DNA of 64,000 nt from the NCBI GenBank assembly GCA_934646115.1, contig CAKUEM010000002.1:1-64000 (forward strand), written 5' to 3'. A program made the position numbers and the translations under genes. The notes under the pieces are model-generated. The model had not been told where the DNA came from. It saw only the letters and a program-made list of their open reading frames with translations, and did no database searches. This DNA is from an uncultured Oscillospiraceae bacterium (GTDB lineage Bacteria; Bacillota; Clostridia; Oscillospirales; JAAYXM01). Shown one piece after another: positions 29,410-38,123 of this stretch (its first letter is position 1; each line of letters starts with the position of its first letter).

Positions 29410-30069
29410 TTGTTTCGAACATTGCGGGAGGATCTGCGCGCGATCAAGGCGCGCGACCCGGCTGCGCGCAGCACATTTGAGATTTTTCTGCTCTATTCCG
29501 GCGTGCATGCGCTGATTTGGCATCGATTTTCGCATTTTTTATACCGCCATCATCTTCTGTTTCTCGCGCGGTTTTTCTCGCAGCTTAACCGATTCTTCAC
29601 CGGGGTGGAGATCCATCCCGCGGCAAAAATCGGGCGGGGACTGTTTATCGACCATGGCTCCGGCGTGGTCATCGGCGAGACGACGGAGATCGGCGACTAT
29701 TGCACGATCTATCAGGGCGTCACGCTCGGCGGCACGGGCAAGGACACCGGGAAGCGCCACCCCACGCTTGGCAACAATGTGATGGTCGGCGCGGGTGCGC
29801 GCGTGCTCGGTCCGTTCCGCGTGGGCGATAACGTGAAAATCGCGGCAAACGCCGTGGTGCTTGAGGAGATCCCGCCGGATTGCACCGCGGTCGGCGTGCC
29901 CGCGCGCGTGGTGCGGCGCGGCGGCAAGCGCGAGGACGCGATTGACCTGGATCAGGTGCATATTCCAGACCCGATCGCGCAGGAGCTGTGCGCGCTGCGC
30001 GTGCAGCTTGACCGGATGGAAAAGAAGCTCCGCGCACTGGAGGAGCAGGACGATGCTCCGCTCAAATAG
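29410..30069 (+). CDS. cysE: Serine O-acetyltransferase
   Basis: Makes O-acetylserine from serine and acetyl-CoA, the first step of cysteine synthesis. In the 219-residue protein, an N-terminal helical region is followed by a left-handed beta-helix of hexapeptide repeats, with GLFIDHGSGVVIGETTEIG, TLGGTGKDTGKRHPTLGNN and VVLEEIPPDCTAVGVPARVV. It starts with TTG, placed 7 bases after GAGGTG at the end of mnmA. It is shorter at the N-terminus than the E. coli enzyme, as usual in Firmicutes. Cysteine is the ultimate sulfur source for mnmA, which may explain the pairing. Confidence 0.94.
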   Translation: MFRTLREDLRAIKARDPAARSTFEIFLLYSGVHALIWHRFSHFLYRHHLLFLARFFSQLNRFFTGVEIHPAAKIGRGLFIDHGSGVVIGETTEIGDYCTIYQGVTLGGTGKDTGKRHPTLGNNVMVGAGARVLGPFRVGDNVKIAANAVVLEEIPPDCTAVGVPARVVRRGGKREDAIDLDQVHIPDPIAQELCALRVQLDRMEKKLRALEEQDDAPLK

Positions 30070-30095
30070 CATCGGCGGGCAAACTCCATTAAAAC

Positions 30096-30127
30096 AACAG
30101 ACACGCACAGATTTGTGCGTGTCTGTT
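30096..30127. terminator. Bidirectional terminator between cysE and recG
   Basis: A perfect 14-bp stem: AACAGACACGCACA (30096-30109), loop GATT, then TGTGCGTGTCTGTT (30114-30127). The T-rich tail is better on the minus strand (TTGTTTTAATG), so it mainly serves recG. Confidence 0.85.
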
Positions 30128-30132
30128 TCTGC

Positions 30133-32190
30133 TTAATTAAAAATATCGCCATAAATATCGCGGCGAAACAGCAGCTCGGTGCGCTCCGCCAGCTCGGCAT
30201 GCTCCGGGCGATCGAGCGACGGGTCGCCATTTAGTATTTCAGCCGCTGCGGTCTGCGCCTCGCGCAGAATGGATAAGTCCCGCGCGAGATCCGCGACGCG
30301 CAGCTCGGGCACGCCATGCTGCTTCGTGCCGAAAAAATCGCCCGGTCCGCGCAAGCGCAGATCCTCCTCAGAAATGCGGAATCCGTCGTTGGTTTGGCAC
30401 AGCACGGACAGCCGCTCGCGCGCCACCTCGCCGCGCGCATCGGAAAACAGCAGGCAATACGACTGATGCTTCCCGCGCCCCACGCGTCCGCGCAGCTGAT
30501 GCAGCTGCGAAAGACCAAAGCGCTCTGCGTTTTCCACCGCCATGACCGTTGCGTTCGGAACATTGACCCCGACCTCGATCACCGTGGTCGCCACCAGGAT
30601 CTGGATCTCATTTTCCGCAAATGCATGCATGACCGCCTCTTTCTCGCGCGGCTTCATTTTTCCATGCAGCACAGCCACGCGCACGCTCGGAAACACCTCG
30701 CGCGCAAGGCGGGCGGCATATTCCTCGGCGGATTTGATATCCAGCGCCTCATTTTCCTGTACAAGCGGGCAGACGATATAGATCTGCCGCCCCTTTTGCA
30801 GCTCGCCCGCCATGAAGCTATAGGCCGCTTTGCGCTTGCGCTCACTCACTGTGACCGTACGGATCGTCTGCCGCCCAGGCGGCAGCTCATCGATGATCGA
30901 CACGTCGAGATCGCCGTATAAAATCAAAGCGAGCGTCCGCGGGATCGGCGTTGCCGACATGACGAGCAGGTGCGGATGGGCGCCCTTCGCGGTCAGGCGC
31001 GCGCGTTGCGACACGCCGAAGCGATGCTGCTCATCGGTGATGACCAGCCCGAGCTTATGAAACGCAACGTCCTCGCTGAGCAGGGCATGCGTGCCGATCA
31101 CAATATCGATCTCGCCCGCCGCAAGCGCCGCCTTGATCGCGCGTTTTTTCGCCGCAGGCGTACTGCCGAGTAGCAGTGCAAGCCGCAGACCAAGCCGCTC
31201 GAGCAGGGGGGCGAGCGTTTCCATGTGCTGCGCCGCTAAAATTTCCGTCGGCGCCATCAGCGCGGTTTGATATCCGTTTTGCGCGGTAAAATACGCGCAC
31301 GCGGCCGCAACCATTGTTTTCCCCGAGCCAACGTCGCCCTGTACGAGCCGATTCATCGGGCGCGCGGCGCACATGTCGCGCAGTGCATCCTCGATGGCGC
31401 GCGTCTGCGCCCCGGTCAGCCGGAAGGGGAGCGCCTCATAAAACGGCGCAAGCGATACCGGCTCCATCGCGATGCCGGAAAGCGGCGCGCGGCGGCGGCG
31501 CAGGCGCTCCAGCCCGATCGAGAAGATCAAAAGCTCTTCAAAAATCAGGCGGCGGCGCGCCACGGCGAGCGCATTTGCATTTGCCGGGTAATGAATATTT
31601 CGATAGGCAAACCGCTGGTGCGCAAGCTCTGCGCGCACGCGATACTGCTCCGGGATCGGGTCGACAAGCAGCGGAAGCGCGCGGGCGAGCGCATCGCGGA
31701 CATACATCGCGAGCATATTTTGCGAGATCCCCGCCGTCAGCCCATACACCGGCACAATGCGCCCGGTTTTGCGGCGCTCGCCCTCATGCTCAAACTCCGG
31801 ATTTTGCAGCGCGATCCCCCATGCGTTTTTGACCGGTTTGCCGTAAAACACATAGGTTTCGCCGGGTAAAAGCGCGGTTTTTATGTAGTTTTGGTTAAAA
31901 AAAGTGAGCGTGATCGTGCCGCTCTCGTCGCCGGCGCGCACCTGCGTAATGTCCATGCCGCGCCGAATATGCCGCAGCTCGGGCGGCGTAAGAACGGTCG
32001 CGCAGACACAAGCCGCCTCGTCCGGAGTGAGCGCAGAGATTTTTTTGATCTGCGTGCGGTCCTCATAATCGCGCGGAAAGTATGAAATGAGGTCAAATAA
32101 CGTGCGAATTTCCAGCTTTTCCATGCTTTTTGCGCGCTTTTCGCCCATTCCGCGCAGCACGCGCACGCTTTGCAGCAGCTCTTTTTCCAC
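30133..32190 (-). CDS. recG: ATP-dependent DNA helicase RecG
   Basis: Junction-specific helicase that regresses stalled forks and processes recombination intermediates. The protein has about 685 residues. An N-terminal wedge/OB domain is followed by superfamily 2 helicase motifs: I GDVGSGKT, II ITDEQHRFG, III MSATPIPRTL, and the C-terminal VGRGKHQSYCLLF and DFFGTKQHG. The start is placed at GTG 32190, with AAAGGGG 8 bases upstream; an upstream TTG at 32214 is also in frame. In Bacillus, recG lies downstream of yloU-yloV. The same group is present here but is interrupted by a gene on the opposite strand. Confidence 0.96.
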   Translation of the reverse strand: MEKELLQSVRVLRGMGEKRAKSMEKLEIRTLFDLISYFPRDYEDRTQIKKISALTPDEAACVCATVLTPPELRHIRRGMDITQVRAGDESGTITLTFFNQNYIKTALLPGETYVFYGKPVKNAWGIALQNPEFEHEGERRKTGRIVPVYGLTAGISQNMLAMYVRDALARALPLLVDPIPEQYRVRAELAHQRFAYRNIHYPANANALAVARRRLIFEELLIFSIGLERLRRRRAPLSGIAMEPVSLAPFYEALPFRLTGAQTRAIEDALRDMCAARPMNRLVQGDVGSGKTMVAAACAYFTAQNGYQTALMAPTEILAAQHMETLAPLLERLGLRLALLLGSTPAAKKRAIKAALAAGEIDIVIGTHALLSEDVAFHKLGLVITDEQHRFGVSQRARLTAKGAHPHLLVMSATPIPRTLALILYGDLDVSIIDELPPGRQTIRTVTVSERKRKAAYSFMAGELQKGRQIYIVCPLVQENEALDIKSAEEYAARLAREVFPSVRVAVLHGKMKPREKEAVMHAFAENEIQILVATTVIEVGVNVPNATVMAVENAERFGLSQLHQLRGRVGRGKHQSYCLLFSDARGEVARERLSVLCQTNDGFRISEEDLRLRGPGDFFGTKQHGVPELRVADLARDLSILREAQTAAAEILNGDPSLDRPEHAELAERTELLFRRDIYGDIFN

Positions 32191-32223
32191 AGGCTCAGCC
32201 CCTTTCGCACGCAATTTTTTTAA

Positions 32224-32749
32224 ATGAAGGGATTTTTTGGCGATATACCGCCCATCTTCTCACGGTCAGCCGCATCGCGGCGGCGCTATGCTTGCCCGCC
32301 GCGGTCGGAAACGCGGCGTTTTATATTCTCTACACCTATTGCGGCGCAATCGATATCGCAAACGGCGCACTCGCGCGGCACTGCGGCACGGCAAGTCGGT
32401 TCGGCGCGGCGCTTGACAGCGCGGCAGATTTTATTTTTCTTCTCGCGGCGCTCTGCGCATTTGCAGATGCGCTGGCGCAGCTCCCGTTCTGGGGCTTTGC
32501 GGCTGCGGGCGGGATCGCCGCCTGCAAGCCTTGCGCCTATGGGATCGGCTTTTTCGCTTTCATCGATTTTGCGCGCTGCACACGCGAATGAACAAACTGT
32601 GCGGCGCGGCGCTGTTTTGCGCGGGCTACTGGCTGCCGCACATGCCACGCCCGGCCGGCGCGCTCGCGGCGATCGCCGCAGGGGAGGAAGTCCTGATCCT
32701 CTTGCGCTGCAAGCAGTTTGACGCAAATATTCGCGGGCTGTATATTTGA
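32224..32749 (+). pseudogene. CDP-alcohol phosphatidyltransferase, broken by two frameshifts
   Basis: Three reading frames must be joined to recover one protein of about 175 residues. The first frame starts ATG AAG GGA TTT TTT. The second runs from TAHLLTVSRIAAALCL through FGAALDSAADFIFLLAAL. The third continues with RFHRFCALHTRMNKLCG, ending at 32749. Each shift would be repaired by one extra T, in the T6 run 32233-32238 and the T5 run 32550-32554. The signature DIANGALAR(x8)G(x3)D(x3)D is nearly complete, but the second aspartate is Asn. Family members of this size are common in Clostridia. No ribosome-binding site precedes the ATG. Real decay or sequencing error in homopolymers are both possible. 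Confidence 0.75.
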
Positions 32750-32822
32750 CCCGGCGCCTATCAAGCCTATTATACCAGCTTTGCGGCGCTTTTTCCACGT
32801 CTATTCCAAATTTTTCTAAATA

Positions 32823-32868
32823 CAAAACAGCCCCGCGCGAATCCGGCGCAGGGCTGTGCTGTTTTTTT
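32823..32868. terminator. Bidirectional terminator downstream of fakA
   Basis: ACAGCCC-C-GCGC (32827-32838) pairs with GCGC-A-GGGCTGT (32846-32857) with one mismatch. A T run follows on the plus strand (GTTTTTTTG) and TTTTGTATTT on the minus strand, just after the fakA stop. Confidence 0.75.
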
Positions 32869-32872
32869 GTTG

Positions 32873-34510
32873 TTATTCCGCCGAAATGATGTAATAATAC
32901 ACCGGCTGCCCGCCATCCAGCAGCATGACCTCGGCATTCGGCGCTTTTTCCTTACAAATCGCTTCGACTACCGCCGCGTCCTGCTCGGTCACGCCCTCGC
33001 CGTAAAAGATCGTGATAAATCCGCAATCGCTCACCTGCATCTGGTCAAGCAGCTTCGACGCAACGGCAGAAAGCTCCGTCCCATTCGATGAGAGCTTGCT
33101 CTCGTTGAGCGCGAGATACTCTCCGCTTGCGATGGCATGCCCATCAAACTCGGAATCGCGCGCGGCGTATGTGATCGAGCCGGTCTTCACGCGGCTTGCC
33201 GCGGCGGAAAGCGCCTCGATATTCGCCTCGACCGTAGCATCCTGATCAAACGCCAGCAGGGCGGAGATGCCCTGCGGCATCGAGCGCGTTGGGATCACGA
33301 CGACCTGCTTATCCGACAGATCGACCGTCTGCTGCGCCGCCATAATAATATTTTTATTGTTCGGGAAGACAAATATGACCTCGGCCGGGGTCTGATCGAT
33401 CGCGGCAAGGATATCCTGCGTGGAGGGGTTCATCGTCTGCCCGCCTTCGACAAGCTGATCTACGCCGAGATCCGTGAACACGCCGCGCACGCCCTCGCCC
33501 ACGCCGACCGCAACAAAGCCATACTTCTTCTCCGGCGCGACCGACTTGCGCACGCTCGCGCGGTTTTCCTCAGAAATGACCTTCTGCGTATGCTGCTCAC
33601 GCATGTTTTCAATTTTAATATTGATGAGATCGCCATATTTCAGCGCCTCATTGAGCGCCTTATCCGGCTGATTGGTATGCACATGCACCTTAATGATCTC
33701 ATCATCATCCACAACCACGACGCAATCTCCGATCGATTCGAGCAACGCGCGCAGCCGCGCCGCGCCGATCTTTTTGCCCTCGCGGCTCATCGTGATGATA
33801 TACTCCGTGCAGTAGGTAAACGTGATGTCCGCATCCTCCTGCGCAAACGACGCGCCAGCCGCCGGGGCGCTTTCTTCCTCGGCCTCGACCAGCTCCTTGC
33901 CGGACAGCGCGTCATACATCGCTTCCAGCACAAGAACCCAGCCCTTGCCGCCCGCGTCCACAACGCCCGCCTTTTTCAAAACCGGGTTCTGCTCTGTGGT
34001 ATCGGCGAGTGCGGCCTCCGCCTCGGCGATCGTTTTTTCAAGCAGGACGAGGATGTCCTCCGTGCCGGCGGACACTGTGCGCGCCCGCTCCGCCGCGCGG
34101 CGCGAGACCGAAAGAATCGTCCCCTCCGCGGGCTTCATGACCGCGCGATATGCCGCTTCCACGCCGCTTTCCAGCGCGGTGGCAAACGTAATTGCGTTTA
34201 ATTCTTTAAAATTTGCGCTGTATTTCGCGATCCCGCGGAACAGGAGCGATAAAATAACCCCGGAATTTCCGCGCGCGCCGCGCAGCAGCGCCGATGCGGT
34301 CGCCTCCGCCGCCTGCCCCACAGTTTCCGGCTCAAGCGCGCGCAACGCCGCCGCCGCGGATTTCATCGTCAGCGACATGTTGACGCCCGTATCACCGTCC
34401 GGTACCGGAAACACGTTGAGTTCGTTGAGCGTTTGCCGGTTTTTTTCGATCGCCGCAGATGCAAACAGAACGATTTGTTTAAAATCCCCGGCGGTTATCG
34501 TTTTTTTCAA
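32873..34510 (-). CDS. fakA: DAK2-domain protein FakA/YloV, fatty acid kinase catalytic subunit
   Basis: Of about 545 residues, the N-terminal DhaL-like ATP-binding domain (1 to about 200) has NVFPVPDGDTGVNMSLT with DGDTG at 38-42 and the helix LLRGARGNSGVILS. A middle domain and a C-terminal DegV-like/DAK1-2 region (from about 300) follow, as in FakA. FakA phosphorylates fatty acids presented by FakB (DegV proteins) before they enter phospholipid synthesis. The TTG at 34510 gives the family-typical start MKKT and a G-rich site upstream; GTG 34519 is the alternative. It follows yloU by about 15 bases, the conserved Firmicutes pair. Confidence 0.92.
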   Translation of the reverse strand: MKKTITAGDFKQIVLFASAAIEKNRQTLNELNVFPVPDGDTGVNMSLTMKSAAAALRALEPETVGQAAEATASALLRGARGNSGVILSLLFRGIAKYSANFKELNAITFATALESGVEAAYRAVMKPAEGTILSVSRRAAERARTVSAGTEDILVLLEKTIAEAEAALADTTEQNPVLKKAGVVDAGGKGWVLVLEAMYDALSGKELVEAEEESAPAAGASFAQEDADITFTYCTEYIITMSREGKKIGAARLRALLESIGDCVVVVDDDEIIKVHVHTNQPDKALNEALKYGDLINIKIENMREQHTQKVISEENRASVRKSVAPEKKYGFVAVGVGEGVRGVFTDLGVDQLVEGGQTMNPSTQDILAAIDQTPAEVIFVFPNNKNIIMAAQQTVDLSDKQVVVIPTRSMPQGISALLAFDQDATVEANIEALSAAASRVKTGSITYAARDSEFDGHAIASGEYLALNESKLSSNGTELSAVASKLLDQMQVSDCGFITIFYGEGVTEQDAAVVEAICKEKAPNAEVMLLDGGQPVYYYIISAE

Positions 34511-34525
34511 GACCTGCACCCCCGA

Positions 34526-34873
34526 TTAGTCGACCATGATCGAGTCAACGCAAACGTTCACGCATTTGACCTTGACTCGGGTCAGCCTTTCAACAATATA
34601 GCGGACCTCCGTCATGATCGACTGGCACACCGCGGTGATATTCACGCCGTGCTCCACCACGATATGGATCTCAATTGCAACGCGCCCCTCCTCAAAGGAA
34701 ACCTTCACGCCGCGCGAAATATTCTCTTTTTTCAGCAGACTGACGATCCCGTCCTTCATGCTGCGCTGCGCCATACCCTTCACGCCGAAACAATTCATCG
34801 CGGCGCGCCCGGAAATAACCGTAAACACTTCATTGGATATATCAATAAGGCCTTTATCGTTTTGAATGGTCAT
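34526..34873 (-). CDS. Asp23/Gls24 family envelope stress protein (YloU)
   Basis: A 115-residue member of the Asp23/Gls24 family, with SNEVFTVISGRAAMNCFGVKG near the start and VKVSFEEGRVAIEIHIVVEHG, then MTEVRYIVERLTRVKV. Family proteins are linked to envelope stress, and YloU is almost always found directly upstream of fakA/yloV, as here. AAAGGAGG precedes the ATG by 6-7 bases. It has its own promoter. The exact biochemical function is not established. Confidence 0.92.
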   Translation of the reverse strand: MTIQNDKGLIDISNEVFTVISGRAAMNCFGVKGMAQRSMKDGIVSLLKKENISRGVKVSFEEGRVAIEIHIVVEHGVNITAVCQSIMTEVRYIVERLTRVKVKCVNVCVDSIMVD

Positions 34874-34906
34874 GACGATCCTCCTTTTCTCAAAGCATCT
34901 CTACTT

Positions 34907-34935
34907 ATTTTATTACATCTTCCCGAAAAACTCAA
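34907..34935 (-). promoter_or_regulatory. Promoter of yloU-fakA
   Basis: On the minus strand, TTGAGT (34935-34930), a 17-base spacer and TAAAAT (34912-34907), 34 bases before the yloU start. Confidence 0.65.
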
Positions 34936-34972
34936 TAGCAAGCGCATATTTTTATTGCGCGCAACGCATCTT

Positions 34973-37039
34973 TCAAAGCGTTTGCTGCGCGATGCCGCTT
35001 TGGCGCGCAACCTCCGCCTCGCGCGCGTGGCAGCTAAACAGCAGGATCTGCCGCCGCTCCGCAAGCTCGAAAAGCACGGTAAGCGCCGCGCGCATGCGCG
35101 TATCGTCAAAATTCACGAGCGCATCGTCCAGAAAAATTGGCGCATCCTCGGGCAGAATCTGCTCGCACAGCGCAAGCCGCACCGCGAGATACAGCTCGTC
35201 CAGCGTCCCCTGCGACAGGGTGAGCACGCTGCGCGGCGGGGCGGCGTCGCGCTCTGCAACCGCCAGATTCATCTGCCCGTCCTGTATTTGCACGATCTCA
35301 AAATGCCCGCCGGTAAATCGGTGAAACAATTTGCCCGCGCGGCGCTCCAGCGCCGGGGCGAATTTGCGCTGCATCTCCGCCTGGATCGCGCCGAGCGTGT
35401 CGATCGCGGCGGAAAGCGCCCTTTGATCCACGCGCAGCGCCGCGATCTGCTCATCCAGTTCGCGCGCCTCGGTCTCCAGCGCGCCAAGCTCCCCGCGCCC
35501 GGCGATGCGCGCCTGCAATGCCGCGCTCTGCGCCTCGTGATATGCGCGCGCCCGGCGGCTTTCTTCAATTTGCGCGGCGAGCTGTTCCGCGCTCCGTCCG
35601 GGCGCGGTCTCCGCCGACTGTGCTGCTATGCGGGAGAGCGCCTCCCGGTCACGCCCGTGCTGCGCGGTCTCCGCGCGAACGCGCGCATGTGACAGCTGCG
35701 TGCGCGCCGCCTCGATCTCCTGCACATGCAGCGCATCGTCGCGCAGGATCGCCGCCGCATCCTCCGCGCAGTAATCCTCGCGAAGCATCCGCAGCACAGA
35801 ACACAGCAGCTCCTCCTGCTGCGCGCGCAGCTCCGCCGCCTGCGCAAGCTCCTCCTCGCCAAGCGCGACATGCTGCGCAAGCCGCTCGCGCTCTTCCGCC
35901 TTTTCGCGCAGCGCGCGCCGGTTTTTCACCCCGCATTTCGCGCAATGCGCGCGGTCAAGCAGCCAAACGCTCAGCCCAAACGCCGCGATCGCCGCAAGCG
36001 CCGCGACCCATATGCGGAAAAACGCGACCCCCGCAAACACCGCAGCGGCGCAGGCGAGCGCGATCAAAAGCTGCCGCTGCATCCCGGTGGGGCAGGGGGG
36101 ACACGCCGCCAATTCCGCCCGCATTTTTTGCAGTTTTTCGCTACATTCTGTATATTTTATATCGGATTCTTCAAATTGTTTTTGTTTTTCAGCGATTTGC
36201 ACGCGCTGTTCCTCAGAGAGCGGGCGCGCCGCCACCAGCGCGCGCAGCTGCGCTTCGCACTGCTCGACCGCGCGCTCTGTCTCATCCAAATAGGCAAGCT
36301 CCGCGCGCGCCGCCTGCGCCTTCGCCGCAGTCATGGCGGCAGCGGCGGCAGATTCTTCCTCGCGCAGGCGCTCGATCTCCGCATGATGCCGCGTGAGCGC
36401 GTGCGCGTCTGCGCGCGCATCCTCCAGATTTTTGCGCACCAGCTCACGCCGTGCAAGATGCTCCGGCAGCGCGCCTCGCTGATTGTACTGGATCGCATTC
36501 TGCCATTTTTTCAGCCGGTCAAGCACCAGCTTTTGCGAAAGGTCCTCCTCGCCCGTGGTGGAAAGCGCGGTGATCCGCCGCTCCAGCTCGCCGGTTTTGT
36601 CGCCGCTGAGCGGAAGCTGCGCCTGCGCGATAAATGCGCTGCGCTCAAACACCTCGCGCCGCACGCCAAGCAGCGTATCGCCCACCGGCTCTGGAATATC
36701 CAGCACCTCGCCGGTGTCCCGGTCGGAGATCTGCGCCTTTTGCAGCACGCCGCCGCGCCCACTGCGGCGCTCCAACACGCAGCGCCTGCCCTGCCAGGTG
36801 AACTCAATTTTTCCATACATCGGCTCGCCCGACCACGGCGCATATTTTTCTTTATCCGCGAGAAACCCGGTTTTGCTTTTTTCGCGCGTGGACACGCCAT
36901 ACAGCATGACGCGCAGAAACGCGCTCCAGGTCGATTTTCCGCTTTCGTTTCCGCCGCAGATCACGTTCATTCCGGGCGCCAGCGTGAGTGTTTGCTCTCG
37001 CAGCTTGCCAAAGGTCGCGTGCATTTTTTCAATTCTCAT
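34973..37039 (-). CDS. SbcC/YhaN-like AAA ATPase with membrane segments
   Basis: A 688-residue SMC/Rad50-like ATPase. It has an N-terminal Walker A GGNESGKSTWSAFLR and AFIAQAQLPLSG, then long Ala/Glu-rich coiled coils. The C-terminus has the ABC signature LSQGTLDELYLAVRLALCE and Walker B PIFLDDALVNFDD. The middle contains two adjacent hydrophobic helices (LLIALACAAAVFAGVAFF and WVAALAAIAAFGLSVWLL), so the coiled-coil tip could be membrane-anchored; a similar arrangement is known in YhaN. It overlaps the nuclease subunit gene by 4 bases. It probably forms an SbcCD-like DNA end-processing complex. It is somewhat shorter than Bacillus YhaN. Confidence 0.88.
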   Translation of the reverse strand: MRIEKMHATFGKLREQTLTLAPGMNVICGGNESGKSTWSAFLRVMLYGVSTREKSKTGFLADKEKYAPWSGEPMYGKIEFTWQGRRCVLERRSGRGGVLQKAQISDRDTGEVLDIPEPVGDTLLGVRREVFERSAFIAQAQLPLSGDKTGELERRITALSTTGEEDLSQKLVLDRLKKWQNAIQYNQRGALPEHLARRELVRKNLEDARADAHALTRHHAEIERLREEESAAAAAMTAAKAQAARAELAYLDETERAVEQCEAQLRALVAARPLSEEQRVQIAEKQKQFEESDIKYTECSEKLQKMRAELAACPPCPTGMQRQLLIALACAAAVFAGVAFFRIWVAALAAIAAFGLSVWLLDRAHCAKCGVKNRRALREKAEERERLAQHVALGEEELAQAAELRAQQEELLCSVLRMLREDYCAEDAAAILRDDALHVQEIEAARTQLSHARVRAETAQHGRDREALSRIAAQSAETAPGRSAEQLAAQIEESRRARAYHEAQSAALQARIAGRGELGALETEARELDEQIAALRVDQRALSAAIDTLGAIQAEMQRKFAPALERRAGKLFHRFTGGHFEIVQIQDGQMNLAVAERDAAPPRSVLTLSQGTLDELYLAVRLALCEQILPEDAPIFLDDALVNFDDTRMRAALTVLFELAERRQILLFSCHAREAEVARQSGIAQQTL

Positions 37040-38118
37040 CGCACGTCCTCCCGATTTTCCAGCGCGGCAACGCCAAACGCCGCAGCGCGCGCCAGCACTT
37101 GCCGCGTCTCTTCGTCCGCCGTTTCCATCATGGCGCGCAGCCTCCGCAGGAACATGCCCTTCACGCTCTCTTCCTCAACCGCCGCCCAAATATCGCGCGG
37201 CGCATGCGTCCGGTCGATCAGGCGCAGCGAATAAAACCGCCCGGCAAGCGCCTGCTCCCACGCGGCGAGATCCGGCGCGGCACACGCGCCCTGCAAAATC
37301 ATGCGGCACACCTCATGCGTGCAATCCGCCGGAATTTGCTGCAAAATACTATCCAAATCGGATTCTTCTATATTGATAATACGCTCCGTATAGCTATATG
37401 GCGAGATTTTACGGAATTTCAGGTCGATCGCGCCGGGCGCGACCGTGCCGATCAAAATGCCTTTTTCGCCGGTTTCGTCGAAGCCGCGACCCTCCGGTGT
37501 GCCGGGATAGGCATAGACCGTTTCTCCTGCGCGCAGCAGCCCGCTCGCGCTATGCACATGTCCGAGCGCGAGGTAATCCAGCCCGCTCGCGCCGATCTGC
37601 TGCTCCGAGATCGGGTTATAGGTCGAGGCGGGGTTGCCGACCTCGCCATGCAGCACCATCAGCGACAGCGCATCATCGTGCGCGCAAAAATGCGCAAGCA
37701 GCGGCGTGGCGCACGCGGGCGTTACAAATCCTGCGCCGTATACCACGCAGCCAAGCTGCGGCAGCGGCACGCGCTCGATCGTTTGCGCGCGAAACAGGTG
37801 GACGTTTTCAGAAAAGCGCACCGAGCGATAAGGCGAATCCGCGCTGTAAGGGTCATGATTTCCGGGTGCGATAAAGATACGCGCGCGGCTTTTGGAAAAC
37901 GCGTCGCTCAGCGCTTCGGCGGTTTCATAATAAGCGTTCTCGCCGTCAAACAAATCGCCCGCGAGCAGGATGAGATCGACCTGCTCTTCATTGCCCAGCT
38001 CGACCAGGTCGCGCACGAGCTGGCGCTGATGGGCGCGGCGCTCGCGCGCCTGCTGCGGCGTAAGTGCGGCGAAGGCACTGTCGAGATGCAGATCCGCCGC
38101 GTGGATGATTTTGATCAT
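37036..38118 (-). CDS. SbcD/YhaO-like metallophosphoesterase (DNA exonuclease)
   Basis: A 360-residue protein with a calcineurin-like phosphoesterase core. The metal motifs are HAADLHLDS, LLAGDLFDGENAYYETAE, APGNHDPYSADS, VLHGEV and LGHVHSASG. It should act as the nuclease subunit with the ATPase encoded immediately downstream. The start is placed at ATG 38118, with CAGGAG 9 bases upstream; the frame is open further upstream but has no similarity there. It follows ymdB by 5 bases. Confidence 0.92.
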   Translation of the reverse strand: MIKIIHAADLHLDSAFAALTPQQARERRAHQRQLVRDLVELGNEEQVDLILLAGDLFDGENAYYETAEALSDAFSKSRARIFIAPGNHDPYSADSPYRSVRFSENVHLFRAQTIERVPLPQLGCVVYGAGFVTPACATPLLAHFCAHDDALSLMVLHGEVGNPASTYNPISEQQIGASGLDYLALGHVHSASGLLRAGETVYAYPGTPEGRGFDETGEKGILIGTVAPGAIDLKFRKISPYSYTERIINIEESDLDSILQQIPADCTHEVCRMILQGACAAPDLAAWEQALAGRFYSLRLIDRTHAPRDIWAAVEEESVKGMFLRRLRAMMETADEETRQVLARAAAFGVAALENREDVR

Positions 38119-38123
38119 AGCGC

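Noticed and set aside
35726..37234. 502-residue plus-strand open frame opposite the YhaN-like gene
   Set aside because: Antisense shadow of the coiled-coil gene; no start site or family similarity.
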